From: Arthrobacter sp. S39
GTDB taxonomy: Bacteria; Actinomycetota; Actinomycetes; Actinomycetales; Micrococcaceae
Reading direction: 5' to 3'
NCBI RefSeq assembly: GCF_004320525.1
Contig: NZ_SIHX01000008.1
Coordinates: 124,001-188,000 of the forward strand
DNA length: 64,000 nt
The notes under the pieces were generated by a model that ran no database searches, was not told where the DNA came from, and worked only from the letters and a program-made list of their open reading frames with translations. The position numbers and the translations under genes were made by a program. Shown here piece by piece: positions 40,900-50,706 of the stretch; positions within the stretch are counted from its first letter, which is position 1, and every line of letters begins with the position of its first letter.

Positions 40900-42513
40900 T
40901 TGAAGGTCATTATGGTCATGTTCGATAGCCTCAATAGGAGGTTCCTGCCACCGTACGGAGGTGACTGGACCGAAGCCCCGAATTTCTCCCGCCTTGCCCG
41001 CCGCGCCGCCACCTTCGATAACTGTTACGCCGGCAGCATGCCCTGCATGCCCGCCCGAAGGGAACTTCACACCGGACGTTACAACTTTCTCCACCGCTCC
41101 TGGGGACCGCTCGAGCCATTCGATGACTCGATTCCCGAAATGCTCAAGGAGAACGGGGTGTATTCCCACCTTGTCACCGATCACCAGCATTATTGGGAGG
41201 ACGGCGGAGCGACCTATCACAGCCGATACTCCAGCTTCGAGTTCTTCCGCGGACAAGAAGGAGACCCGTGGAAAGGCCACGTGCAGGATCCGCCGGGAAT
41301 CCCGGGCGACCTCAAACGGCAACGCGATAGCACCTACCGCCAAGACCTGGTCAACCGGCAGTACATGAAGAACGAGGCCGATCACCCCCAGACCCGCACC
41401 TTCGATGCAGGACTTGGATTCATTACAACCAACAAGGACAGCGACAACTGGTTTCTTCAGATCGAGACCTTTGACCCCCACGAGCCGTTCTTCAGCTACG
41501 ACCAATACCGCAAGTACTACGAACACGAATACACCGGCCCGCACTTCGACTGGCCCGACTACAAACGCGTAATCGAAACCCCTGAACAGGTCCAGCATGC
41601 CCGTTCCGAGTACGCCGCACTGCTTACCATGTGCGACCGTTCCCTGGGACGGGTCCTTGACGCCATGGATGAACACGCCATGTGGGAAGACACCCTCTTG
41701 CTCGTGTGCACGGATCATGGATTCCTACTCGGCGAGCACGGATGGTGGGGGAAGAACGTTCAGCCCTGGTACGACGAAACCATCCGCACCCCCCTGTTCG
41801 TCTGGGATCCGCGGTCCGGAATAAAGGACCAACGACGGGAAAGCCTTGTTCAAACAATCGACCTGGGCCCCACCGTGCTGGATGCCTTTGGCATTCCTCC
41901 CACCAGCGACATGCAAGGCCTCTCACTCTCGGAAACCGTGCGCCGTGACTCCCCGGTGAGGGAATCAGCGCTCTTTGGAATATTCGGTGGCCACGCGTGC
42001 ATCACCGACGGCCGGTACGTCTACATGAGAGCAAGCGTTGATGAGTCGAATGAGCCCCTGTTCGAGCACACCCTGATGCCGAACAACATGCGTCAGCGGT
42101 TCCCCGTCGAAGTGCTGCGCCAAGCCGAACTCGTCGAACCGTTCCCCTTCACCAAAGAAGCCCCACTCCTGAGGATGCCCGGAGAGTCCGTGACCAGTCC
42201 TTGGGCGTACGGAACACTTCTGTTTGACCTCCAGGAGGACCCCCACCAGCAGCACCCGATCATCGACGACACCCTGGAACAAATGATGGCCGAAAAGCTC
42301 CGCGACCTTCTGGTCGAATCCCAGGCGCCGCCCAGCCAATTCCACCGGCTCGGCCTTCCTCCGAACGGACCCCTAACCCAAGACGACCTTCTCATCAGAA
42401 GACACTGGGCACAGACGGCCTCCACGAGTACGGGGCTGGCCGGACGGGCACAGTTTCCACAGAGAGCGGCTGTGTCAGAAGCCCCGCCACAAATATTCGC
42501 CAAAAAACTATGA
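40900..42513 (+). CDS. Type I sulfatase / phosphonate monoester hydrolase-like 2
   Basis: 537-aa sulfatase-superfamily hydrolase starting at TTG 40900 with AAGGAG 8 bases upstream. The modification motif is C49-M-P-A-R, a permitted variant of C-x-P-S/A-R, and TDHGFLLGEHGWWGKN is the conserved metal/His segment. No signal peptide, so cytoplasmic. It is distinct from sulfatase 1 and lies in the ABC operon. It may remove a second sulfate or act on another ester of the same imported compound. It presumably needs the FGE encoded at 30536-31528. Confidence 0.9.
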   Translation: MKVIMVMFDSLNRRFLPPYGGDWTEAPNFSRLARRAATFDNCYAGSMPCMPARRELHTGRYNFLHRSWGPLEPFDDSIPEMLKENGVYSHLVTDHQHYWEDGGATYHSRYSSFEFFRGQEGDPWKGHVQDPPGIPGDLKRQRDSTYRQDLVNRQYMKNEADHPQTRTFDAGLGFITTNKDSDNWFLQIETFDPHEPFFSYDQYRKYYEHEYTGPHFDWPDYKRVIETPEQVQHARSEYAALLTMCDRSLGRVLDAMDEHAMWEDTLLLVCTDHGFLLGEHGWWGKNVQPWYDETIRTPLFVWDPRSGIKDQRRESLVQTIDLGPTVLDAFGIPPTSDMQGLSLSETVRRDSPVRESALFGIFGGHACITDGRYVYMRASVDESNEPLFEHTLMPNNMRQRFPVEVLRQAELVEPFPFTKEAPLLRMPGESVTSPWAYGTLLFDLQEDPHQQHPIIDDTLEQMMAEKLRDLLVESQAPPSQFHRLGLPPNGPLTQDDLLIRRHWAQTASTSTGLAGRAQFPQRAAVSEAPPQIFAKKL

Positions 42514-42578
42514 GTCCAGTTGGACGAACACAACTAGTTCCTAACCGATGAAAACCCATCCCACTGGAAGGTCATGAA

Positions 42579-43418
42579 TTGACTCAGGCAACGACGCCTC
42601 ACGGCGTGCATCTCGAGTACGACACATTCGGAGACTCCGAGAACACACCTATGCTCCTCATCCAAGGATTAGGGGCTCACATGCTGGGCTGGCACGTCGA
42701 CTTCTGCCGCGAGCTAGCAGGGCATGGATTCTTCGTTATTCGGTTCGATAATCGCGATGTAGGTCTCTCGGATAAATTTCCGGGCCAGCCCTATGGTCTG
42801 GCTGAGATGGCGAAGGACACGGCCGGCCTTTTGGAGGCACTGGGTATTGAGGCCGCGCACGTTGTAGGTCAATCGATGGGAGGCATGATCGCCCAACAGC
42901 TCGCCACCCACTTTCCATCTCGCGTCCTATCCCTCGCCCTTATCTACACCACTCCAAATATTGAGCACCTAATTGGTGCCCAGAGGCTAAAAGAGCGGTC
43001 AGAAAACCCACCCGCAACCAATCGCGAGGAAGCCGTCGAGATGCATGTCCGATATCAGGAGCCTTGCGCCGGGCCAGCGTACCCAGCCGATATTGACTGG
43101 CTCCGCACCCTCGGAGGACTCATGTATGAACGAAACTACTATCCAGATGGCGCCGAGCGGCATCGACAGGTCATAACAGGTGTGAAAGATATGCGTGACG
43201 ATCTAGCCCGCATCAGAGTTCCAACGACCCTCATTCATGGTGATTCCGACGCAGTCATAGATATGGGAGGGTCCCTGGCCATTGCCGAAGTAGTTCCCCA
43301 AGCCACGCTTGTGATCTACCCGGGCATGGGCCACCAGCTTCCACGTCCGTTGTGGCCAGACATTGTCGCCCGCATCGCCGAAAACACAACATCGGAAGAG
43401 CCCGGACGCGGAAGCTGA
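42579..43418 (+). CDS. Alpha/beta-fold hydrolase
   Basis: 279-aa alpha/beta hydrolase starting at TTG 42579; a nearer ATG at 42574 is followed at once by a stop, and GGAAGG precedes the TTG. Motifs are LLIQGLGAHMLGWH, RFDNRDVGLSD, the nucleophile elbow GQSMGGM, HGDSDAVID and GMGHQLPRPL. This fits the Pf00561 hydrolase group (esterase, lactonase or peroxidase-like). The DNA here is less GC-rich than the preceding genes, hinting at recent transfer. Substrate unknown. Confidence 0.88.
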   Translation: MTQATTPHGVHLEYDTFGDSENTPMLLIQGLGAHMLGWHVDFCRELAGHGFFVIRFDNRDVGLSDKFPGQPYGLAEMAKDTAGLLEALGIEAAHVVGQSMGGMIAQQLATHFPSRVLSLALIYTTPNIEHLIGAQRLKERSENPPATNREEAVEMHVRYQEPCAGPAYPADIDWLRTLGGLMYERNYYPDGAERHRQVITGVKDMRDDLARIRVPTTLIHGDSDAVIDMGGSLAIAEVVPQATLVIYPGMGHQLPRPLWPDIVARIAENTTSEEPGRGS

Positions 43419-43993
43419 CAACACACCTGGAGCATAGGCAAGTGGTGCCGCTCTTATCACGTCTAATGAGAGCTTCGAGACGCCGGTATTTGACATTTCA
43501 TCAAGCCATATGCCGTGTTTACCGCCATCAAAACCTTACGCCCGAGAGAACTTCGCGCTCCTCCAACACGTGCACGAAAGAATGTCTGGCAGCCAATTCG
43601 GCGACCTGAACTGCACTCCCTAAGGGGTAAATTCATGGAAACTTATACCGCCAAACCCTATTCTCGGTTCGTCTCAATAGCTCGGCGTCAAGACTTGGAA
43701 GCTGCACTGGATAAGGCCGTCTATCGGGCAATTGCTGAAGCCATAGTTTCCCCATCCGGGGCATACTCGTTACCCGGCACGACGACAAGTCGTTCACGGT
43801 GGCACTGAGCGACTCTGTTCCGTTCGGCGCTACCCGCGAGCTGGACCTCAGGGAAAAACTAGGTTCGGCACCCAAGGCCGAGCCTCCTCGTTCTCCGACG
43901 AGCCGGCCACGCTACTAAACAGCAAGGATTAAGAATCGAATGTGTGGACGATCGGGATTGTCCGTCGCGCGGTGTGTGGGTCCGGCGCTTTCA
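43419..43993. other. Decayed coding remnants, low confidence
   Basis: About 575 bp without an intact gene. A short frame from ATG 43635 (METYTAKPYSRFVSIARRQD) breaks near 43750. Another frame then reads FTVALSDSVPFGATRELDLR to a stop near 43917. The two look like parts of one decayed gene of unknown family. The stretch is less GC-rich than its surroundings and borders a transposase remnant. Confidence 0.35.
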
Positions 43994-44376
43994 TTATTGG
44001 GTGGCTCCTTCGAACCGACCGGCGAAGGTAATCGCGAACGCGTTCAGCGCAGGCTTCCACCTCATCACCAAACGTGCCCGATCGCCGCCGCGCGGTTCAA
44101 GAGACCTGGTGACCAGATACAGGCATTTCAGAGCAGCGGCCTCGTTTGGAAAGTGCCCGCGGCCCCCACGGTCCGCCGGTAGCGGGCATTGATGGACTCG
44201 ATCGCATTCGTTGTGCAGATCACCCGCCGGATCTCCACGTCGTACTCCAAGAACGCCACGAACATTGCGCAGAAGGACTCCCCAGAGGCGCACGATTGCC
44301 GGATCTCGCTGGCCCCAATCGGCCGTGAACTCGGCGAACCGGTCCCGCAAACCATCCACGACCAAGGACGTCACCA
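43994..44376 (-). pseudogene. IS256-family (Mutator) transposase remnant
   Basis: Only the C-terminal third of an IS256-family transposase remains, broken by two compensating frameshifts. On the minus strand: DRFAEFTADWGQRDPAIVRL (frame A), then YDVEIRRVICTTNAIESINA-RYRR (frame B), then GHFPNEAAALKCLYLVTRSL and WKPALNAFAITFAGRFE (frame A). TTNAIES-x-N-x-RYRR is the family hallmark. The N-terminal DNA-binding part and the DDE Asp residues are gone, so it is inactive. Confidence 0.8.
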
Positions 44377-45410
44377 TGCCAATCGATCCGATCCTCGCCC
44401 AGTTCCTGCCGAGGCCTGCGCTCGAAGCCGGGACAGACTTCACGAATCTGCGCGAACAGCATAATGCCGACGGGGACGCGATGACGCTCCAAGTCGCGGA
44501 ACCGGGGCCAGAGGTAGCCGACCGTCGGGTGGTCACGATTCCCGTCGCGGACGGCACGATCGAACTGATCGTCTTCCGTCCAACACTGGAGGAAGCACTC
44601 CCCGCCCACATATACATCCACGGTGGCGGATGGGTGGCCGGTACGGCGCACAGTCTGATCGTCGACATCGTGTGCCGGGAGCGAGCGGTCGGAGCGCATT
44701 GCGTCGCCATCGCGGTCAACTACCGCAAGGCGCCTGAATTCCCGTACCCCATCGCTCTCATGGACTGTGAAGCTGCCCTGACCTGGGTGCACGAGCACGC
44801 AGAAGAAATCGGTGTAGACCTCTCAATCATCACTGTCGGCGGAGGCTCCGCCGGCGCGAACCTCGCCGCTGCCCTGACCCTCAAGGCTCGGGATAACCGT
44901 GGCCCGAAGATCGCGTTCCAGCTGCTCGAGGTTCCCGCCCTCGACTTGACCCTTTCGCTGCCCTCCCACTTGGACCCGGATCTAGGCACGAACTACGCAC
45001 TCCATCGTTCAGACGGCGATGTGCTGATCGATGCCTACCTCGGCGAAGATGGCGACCGGCAGGATCCCTATGCCTCTCCCCTTTATGCGGGGAACTTCAG
45101 CGGGCTCCCGCCGGCACGGATTCTATCCGCTGAATTCGACATGCTCAGGGACGATGGCGGCGAGTACGCCCAACGGCTCCGCGAAGCAGGGGTCCCAGTC
45201 GAGTTCACCCTCGAGCCGGGACATGTGCACAATTCAGCTAGTTTCACGAAGATCATGCCAGCAGCACGTGCGTGGCGTGAGTCCGCCGTCGCTGCCCTTC
45301 GAGCTTTCTTCTGGTCAACGGAACCCCGACCATCCGGTGGCGAGGAGTTCCAGGAGCTTGAAGACGAGCTCAACTTCACCACTTCCGCCGCACTCCAGCA
45401 AGAACTCTGA
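44376..45410 (+). CDS. Alpha/beta hydrolase, hormone-sensitive lipase type
   Basis: 344-aa esterase of the HSL family, starting at ATG 44376 right at the edge of the transposase remnant. Motifs are IHGGGWVAG (oxyanion hole), VGGGSAGANLAAAL (nucleophile Ser), EFDMLRDDGGEYAQRLREAG (Asp) and EPGHVHNS (His). No signal peptide. Its start lying inside the transposon fragment implies that rearrangement set the current 5' end; the ribosome site (AAGGACG) is only fair. Confidence 0.87.
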   Translation: MPIDPILAQFLPRPALEAGTDFTNLREQHNADGDAMTLQVAEPGPEVADRRVVTIPVADGTIELIVFRPTLEEALPAHIYIHGGGWVAGTAHSLIVDIVCRERAVGAHCVAIAVNYRKAPEFPYPIALMDCEAALTWVHEHAEEIGVDLSIITVGGGSAGANLAAALTLKARDNRGPKIAFQLLEVPALDLTLSLPSHLDPDLGTNYALHRSDGDVLIDAYLGEDGDRQDPYASPLYAGNFSGLPPARILSAEFDMLRDDGGEYAQRLREAGVPVEFTLEPGHVHNSASFTKIMPAARAWRESAVAALRAFFWSTEPRPSGGEEFQELEDELNFTTSAALQQEL

Positions 45411-45538
45411 GCAGATCGCCGAGGCGCCTTTTCGGTGGCCGAGAGCGACCAGCGGGTGACGCAGGAATCCGCCTGCGGCACCCACAACCCAATAGACCGC
45501 CCATCCGTTCTGCGAGGTCTAAGAAGAAGGGAACAGGG

Positions 45539-45829
45539 ATGTTCGCGAGCCATATCCTTCACCAGATGGCATCAAGCCCTGCCAGGTCCCGCGTCCTGCG
45601 GCTACTCTTCGAAGGACCACAGTCGCCGGGCACCATCGCAGCCGCACTCAACATAGCCCCAGGGACCGCATCCAATCACTTGGCAGCACTGCACGGACTC
45701 GGTCTGGTCACTGCCGAAGCGTGTGGACGCAGGCGGTTCTACTCGGCTGTTCCCAATGGCGCCCAAGCTCTGCTCGAAGAAATCCGTGGGCCTGCCAATG
45801 ACCCTGCTGCCGACCTCGATAGGAGGTGA
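45539..45829 (+). CDS. ArsR-family transcriptional regulator
   Basis: 96-aa protein starting at ATG 45539 behind AAGGGAACAGGG. The winged helix is MASSPARSRVLRLLFEGPQS, then GTIAAALNIAPGTASNHLAA with LHGLGLVTAEACGRRRFYS as the wing. No Cys pair for metal binding. It lies between the HSL-type esterase and the thiolase operon and could regulate either. Confidence 0.85.
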   Translation: MFASHILHQMASSPARSRVLRLLFEGPQSPGTIAAALNIAPGTASNHLAALHGLGLVTAEACGRRRFYSAVPNGAQALLEEIRGPANDPAADLDRR

Positions 45830-45985
45830 AGGATCCCGCAAGGAGCCGAATATATCGGACCTGGTCGCCCTGCCCGTTAAGCCGATTCATCGCCGGACGC
45901 GCCGCGTTCGCCTGAACAACACATCCGCAATGCTGCGGAACCCCGTTCCACCCCACGCTTACTACCCCATCCCAAAGGCAACCCC

Positions 45986-47182
45986 ATGACCTCAGGCAAC
46001 AATGTTCCCGTCATTCTCGGCGGCGCGCGTACCCCCTTCGGACGCTTCCGCGGCGGACTCGCCTCCCTCTCCGCCAGCGACTTGGGCGCCCATGCCATCC
46101 GCACTGCGCTGGAACGCTCCGGCGTCGCCGCGCACCAGATCGAAGCCGTAATCATGGGGCAGGTCATCCAGGCCGGGGCAGGCCAAGGCCCCGCCAGGCA
46201 GGCAAGCCTCGTCGCCGGCATTGGCTGGGACGTGCCCACCGTGACGGTCAACAAGCTTTGCCTCTCCGGTCTCACAGCCGTGATCGACGCGGCTCGGATG
46301 ATCCGGGCCGGTGAGGCCGACTTCGTCGTGGCCGGAGGCCAGGAATCCATGACCAACGCCCCGCACCTGGTCAAAGGCATTCGCGGAGGCGTCACCATCG
46401 GCGACACGCCCATGGTGGACTCCCTGAACCATGACGGCTTGCAGGATCCCTTCAGCGGTGAACTGATGGGCACCGCCACGGACGCCGGAAACACCACCCG
46501 CGGCATTAGCCGTAAAGAACAGGACGAGGTCGCCGCCCGCTCCCACCAACGCGCCGACGCCGCCCGCACGGCCGGAATCTTCGCCGAGGAAATCGCCCCC
46601 CTCGAAATTGCACAGCGCAAGGGGCCGGCCTTGGTGCTCGACTCCGATGCGGGCATCCGTCCGGGAACGACGGCGGAGCTGCTGTCCCAGCTCAAACCCG
46701 CCTTCGCGAAGGGCGGGGAGGCGACCATCACCGCCGGTTCCTCATCTCCGCTCTCCGATGGAGCCGCAGCGGTGATCATCGCCAGCAAGGCGGCAGCCCA
46801 AGCGGCCGGCCTGGAATGGATCGCCGAAATCGGCGCCCACGGACAGGCGGCCGGCCCCGATGCCTCCCTGCACTCCCAGCCCTCCCGGGCCATCGAACAC
46901 GCCCTCAAGCGTGAAGGGCTCGCCGCCGAAGACCTGGACCTTATTGAGATCAATGAAGCTTTTGCCGCCGTCGTCATCCAGTCCGCCAGGGACCTCGGAA
47001 TCAGCACGGACCGCATCAACACCGAGGGCGGCGCCATCGCGCTCGGACATCCGGTAGGCGCCTCCGGTGCCCGGCTGGTCCTCCACCAGGCGCTGGCACT
47101 CAAGCGCCGCGGCGGCGGCACCGGCGTCGTTGGCCTTTGCGGCGGCGGCGGACAGGGCGACGCCCTGGTCCTGAAGGCATAA
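45986..47182 (+). CDS. Acetyl-CoA acetyltransferase (thiolase)
   Basis: 398-aa type II thiolase. Active-site Cys lies in TVTVNKLCLSGLTAVIDAAR (about residue 91). The second site is GGAIALGHPVGASGARLVLH with its His, and the final CGGGGQGDALVL carries the second Cys. It cleaves or condenses acyl-CoA with acetyl-CoA, the last step of beta-oxidation-like degradation. Followed 36 bp later by an acyl-CoA ligase. Confidence 0.93.
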   Translation: MTSGNNVPVILGGARTPFGRFRGGLASLSASDLGAHAIRTALERSGVAAHQIEAVIMGQVIQAGAGQGPARQASLVAGIGWDVPTVTVNKLCLSGLTAVIDAARMIRAGEADFVVAGGQESMTNAPHLVKGIRGGVTIGDTPMVDSLNHDGLQDPFSGELMGTATDAGNTTRGISRKEQDEVAARSHQRADAARTAGIFAEEIAPLEIAQRKGPALVLDSDAGIRPGTTAELLSQLKPAFAKGGEATITAGSSSPLSDGAAAVIIASKAAAQAAGLEWIAEIGAHGQAAGPDASLHSQPSRAIEHALKREGLAAEDLDLIEINEAFAAVVIQSARDLGISTDRINTEGGAIALGHPVGASGARLVLHQALALKRRGGGTGVVGLCGGGGQGDALVLKA

Positions 47183-47218
47183 ACCAACTGCACTATCCCT
47201 AACCAAGGACAATCCACC

Positions 47219-48823
47219 ATGACAAACCCGCCAGCCAATGACGGCTACGGCACCATCTCCGCCGCGGCCATCCTCGCCGAGGCTGCGGCTCGCATTCCGC
47301 ACGTTACCGCCCTCGTCGTCGGGGATGAAGAGACCACCTACGGGGAACTCTGGGACCAGACCCGCGCTTACGCCGCGGCACTACGTGCCCGCGGCATCGG
47401 ACCGGGAGACCCCGTCGCCATCCTCATCCCCAACGTGGCGGACTTCGCCCGCGTCTACTACGCCGTCCTCGCGCTCGGAGGGGTCGTGCTCCCCATCCAC
47501 GCGCTGCTGAAGGGCAGCGAAATCGAGTACGTGCTGCGCGACAGCGGAGCCAGGCTGCTGATCTGCGCCGCCCAACTGCTCGGCGAGGGCGCCCCAGGCG
47601 CCGCAGCGGCCGGCGTCGAGGTGCTGACAGTACTGGCACCGGAGAGCGCCGAACGTCCCGCCCGGCTGGAAGCCGAAGCAGCGGCCGCAACCCCCATCCA
47701 ATGCTATGTCCCGCGCAGCGCACAGGACACCGCGACCATCCTGTATACGTCCGGGACCACCGGGAAACCGAAAGGCGCCCTCGGGACGCATTTCGCCCTG
47801 GTAGAACAGGTCAATGTGCTGCTGACCAGCACTTTCGACCTCCGGCCCGGCGATAAAGTGTTCGGCGGCCTGCCGCTCTTCCACACCTTCGGCCAGACCT
47901 GCGTGCTCAACGCCGGCCTGCGCGCCGGCGCCACCATCGTTTTGTGCCCCCGGTTCACCGGGGAGGCCGCGCTGCGGCTGCTGCACAAACACGAAATCAA
48001 CGTGTTCTTCGGCGTGCCCACCATGTATGTGGCGCTGCTCGAAGCCGCCAAGGCCAATCCAACCCGGCCCCAAGGACTTCGCTACGGAATCTCCGGCGGC
48101 TCCTCGCTGCCAGTAGCCGTACTGGAAAAATTCCGTGAGCACTTCGGGGCGGAGATCCACGAAGGCTACGGCCTGACCGAGACCTCCCCGGTAGCCAGCT
48201 TCAACCACGTGGGCACAACACCGAGACCCGGTACCATCGGCACCCCCATCTGGGGTGTCGATGTCGAGATCGCCCGTCCGGAAATCACCGACAGCATTGA
48301 ACTGCTGCCCCGTGGCGAACTCGGAGAACTGGTCGTGCGGGGCCACAACCTGTTCAAGGGCTACCTGAACCGCCCCGACGCCACCGCCGAAGCCGTCGTG
48401 GAGGGATGGTTCCGCACCGGAGACCTCGGAGTCAAGGACAGCGACGGCTACCTGAGCATCCTGGACCGCAAGAAGGACATGATCATCCGGAACGGCTACA
48501 ACGTCTACCCACGCGAAGTCGAAGAAATTCTCAACCAACACCCCCAGGTAGTCAGTGTCGCCGTCTTTGGCGTTCCCCATGAGGTCCACGGACAGGAAAT
48601 AGCCGCCGCAATCGTTCCAGCCCCGGGCAGCACCATCACAGCGGACGAACTCGGCGCTTACGCAAAAGAGCGGCTGGCAGCCTACAAATACCCCCGCATC
48701 ATCGAACTCATGACCGAACTGCCACTGGGCCCCAGCGGGAAGATCCTCAAACGCGAACTCGCCACCCACTATGCAGAAAACCCAGCCTCCCCTGCTGTCC
48801 TTCCGGAAAGCGCAACAAATTGA
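47219..48823 (+). CDS. Long-chain-type fatty acid-CoA ligase (AMP-binding)
   Basis: 534-aa acyl-CoA synthetase of the ANL superfamily. The adenylate motif is TILYTSGTTGKPKGALGTHF, then HEGYGLTETSPVASFNHVGT, GWFRTGDLGVKDSDGYLSIL and DRKKDMIIRNGYNVYPREVE. The catalytic Lys sits in GPSGKILKREL. It activates a carboxylic acid with ATP and CoA. With the thiolase it suggests CoA-dependent breakdown of a fatty or aromatic acid, perhaps released by the nearby esterases. Its stop overlaps the next frame. Confidence 0.92.
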   Translation: MTNPPANDGYGTISAAAILAEAAARIPHVTALVVGDEETTYGELWDQTRAYAAALRARGIGPGDPVAILIPNVADFARVYYAVLALGGVVLPIHALLKGSEIEYVLRDSGARLLICAAQLLGEGAPGAAAAGVEVLTVLAPESAERPARLEAEAAAATPIQCYVPRSAQDTATILYTSGTTGKPKGALGTHFALVEQVNVLLTSTFDLRPGDKVFGGLPLFHTFGQTCVLNAGLRAGATIVLCPRFTGEAALRLLHKHEINVFFGVPTMYVALLEAAKANPTRPQGLRYGISGGSSLPVAVLEKFREHFGAEIHEGYGLTETSPVASFNHVGTTPRPGTIGTPIWGVDVEIARPEITDSIELLPRGELGELVVRGHNLFKGYLNRPDATAEAVVEGWFRTGDLGVKDSDGYLSILDRKKDMIIRNGYNVYPREVEEILNQHPQVVSVAVFGVPHEVHGQEIAAAIVPAPGSTITADELGAYAKERLAAYKYPRIIELMTELPLGPSGKILKRELATHYAENPASPAVLPESATN

Positions 48824-49131
48824 GCTACACCGATTACCGGGAACTGGCCGGACACGCCCCCACGAGACCATCATCCAGTCCCGACTGCGCGAGATCCCGC
48901 TCCCAGGAGCAGGGACCTGAGGAAAAACCAGGGGCGGGACTTCGCTTTCCTGCCGTGTTGCCGCAGGTACTCTCCTCGGTCGTCGCTGGCGGCCACATCA
49001 CGTGGCTCGGAGGCTACCCGGCCCCCTTGATCTTCGGCACGCTCTGCGCTGCCGTCGCCGGAATCATGGCGATGCGCGCATCCTGTCCGTTCTCTGACAT
49101 ACAAACCACCGCTCTTGAAAGAACCGTCTGC
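48820..49131 (+). pseudogene. Composite remnant with MFS transporter C-terminus
   Basis: A frame starting TTG 48820 (MSYTDYRELAGHAPTR) overlaps the ligase stop like a real gene start, but quickly becomes low-complexity. From about 48945 it reads LPQVLSSVVAGGHITWLGGY and then PLIFGTLCAAVAGIMAMR. This is the final two helices of a MelB/GPH-like transporter of the kind intact at 60909-62246. The rest of the transporter is missing. Probably a deletion scar joining two gene ends. Confidence 0.45.
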
Positions 49132-49821
49132 ATGACGATCACGATGAGGAAGGTATGTACAAAGATGTTCAATTTTCTGCCCACCGGCGCGAGGGCCACG
49201 TCAGGCTCACACACGGTTCCCCGAAAGCCTGTCGGGGAGCGCCTTAGCGACCTGCTCTTCCGCGGTCGACGACGACCACCCAGGTCCATGGATGGAGGAA
49301 GGCGTCTAACCACGGCCCCAAGGCTACGGACGGTGACCAAAGTTGTCGCCATGGTCACCGCAGGCCTCCTAGTAGCAGGGACTGCCGTACCCGCCGCCCA
49401 TGCCGATGTCGGCTTCTCGGTGCAGACTCTGCATTCAGGGTCACAGGCCTGCAGAACGGATCCAGCTGTGACATCATTGGTGACCTCTACCTCCCTTACG
49501 CGAGCCGCACGAAGCGGGTTCCCGCGCTGCTGATGACCAACGGTTGGGGTAACTCGAGGGACACGCAGGATCCGGCCAATCTCGCCATGGTTTTCGCCAG
49601 GCGCGACTACGCAGTGCTTGCATACTCGGGGCTCGGGTTTGGCGGTTTGAGCTGCTCAGTGACCCTCGACGATCCGGGCATCGACGGCCAAGCTGCCAGT
49701 CAGCTCGTCAGCTACCTCGGGGGCGCCCCGGCGATCGCCTACACTAACGCGGCTCACACGATTTCCGCACCTCCGCTCAACGTCGTCGTCCTGGGGTTGC
49801 CCGCAAGTCGTGGACAGTTGA

Positions 49822-50706
49822 TCAGGCGGCTTTTGCCGGCTGAGGTTTTTCGGTAGTGAGGAGTCGTTCATGCTCTACGGGTGTGGTGTAGCCCAAGGCC
49901 GAGTGCAGCCGGGCCCGGTTATAGAACTCCTCGATCCAGCGGCCCGTTGCCCGTATCGCGTCGTGCCTTGTCGTCCAGCGGCGCCGGTCGTAGAACTCGG
50001 TCTTCAGTGTTGACCAGAATGATTCCTGCATTGCGTTATCCCAGCACACGCCTGTCCGGCCGACAGACTGGCGGATGCCCAGTCCGGTGCAGACCTCGTG
50101 GAGCTGAGTAGAGGTGTACTGGGTGCCGCGGTCGGCGTGGAACACGACCCCGGCAGGGGCAGCCCCGCGCGGGATGTAAGCCATACGCAGTGCTCGCTCC
50201 ACCAGTGCAGTGGTCTGAACAGCGTCCATCGCCCACCCAATCACCCGCCGCGAGCAGGCGTCGCGGACAGCACACAAATACACCCAGCCTTCATCGGTGC
50301 GCAGGTACGTGATGTCCGAGATCCACACAGCGTCCAAGGCACCGGTGTCCCACTTCCTGGTCACCAGATCCGGGATTGAATGCACCCGCACCTCCCCGAT
50401 CGGAGCGACCGGGCGGAACCCCCGTGGCGAGATCCCTTCCAGGCCCTGCCGCCGCATCGAGGAGGCAACCGTCTTCCGGTCAACGCCGGTCCCGTTTCTG
50501 GCCAGGGCAGCCTGGACTCGAGGGGACCCGTAGATCCCGAACGAATCCGCATGAGCACGCCGGACCTTCGCATCGAACTCCGCCCGCGCTACGGCCCGCT
50601 CCGAAGCCTCGGTGCTTCTCCGGCGCCAGGCATAGAACCCGGACCGGGACACCCCCAAAAGCCGGGCCATCCGCTGGACCGGGTAGTTAGCCTTCTCGGC
50701 CTCCAT
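49822..50706 (-). CDS. IS3-family transposase OrfB (DDE integrase core)
   Basis: 294-aa catalytic half of the IS3 transposase. The N-terminus is MEAEKANYPVQRMARLLGVS-RSGFYAW, the helix typical of OrfB. The DDE core shows Asp in VWISDITYLRTDEGWVYLCA, Asp in GVVFHADRGTQYTS and Glu in CWDNAMQESFWSTLKTEFYD, followed by FYNRARLHSALGYTTPVEHE. All catalytic residues are present, so it should be active when fused to OrfA by a -1 frameshift or translated from its own ATG overlapping the orfA stop. Confidence 0.95.
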   Translation of the reverse strand: MEAEKANYPVQRMARLLGVSRSGFYAWRRRSTEASERAVARAEFDAKVRRAHADSFGIYGSPRVQAALARNGTGVDRKTVASSMRRQGLEGISPRGFRPVAPIGEVRVHSIPDLVTRKWDTGALDAVWISDITYLRTDEGWVYLCAVRDACSRRVIGWAMDAVQTTALVERALRMAYIPRGAAPAGVVFHADRGTQYTSTQLHEVCTGLGIRQSVGRTGVCWDNAMQESFWSTLKTEFYDRRRWTTRHDAIRATGRWIEEFYNRARLHSALGYTTPVEHERLLTTEKPQPAKAA

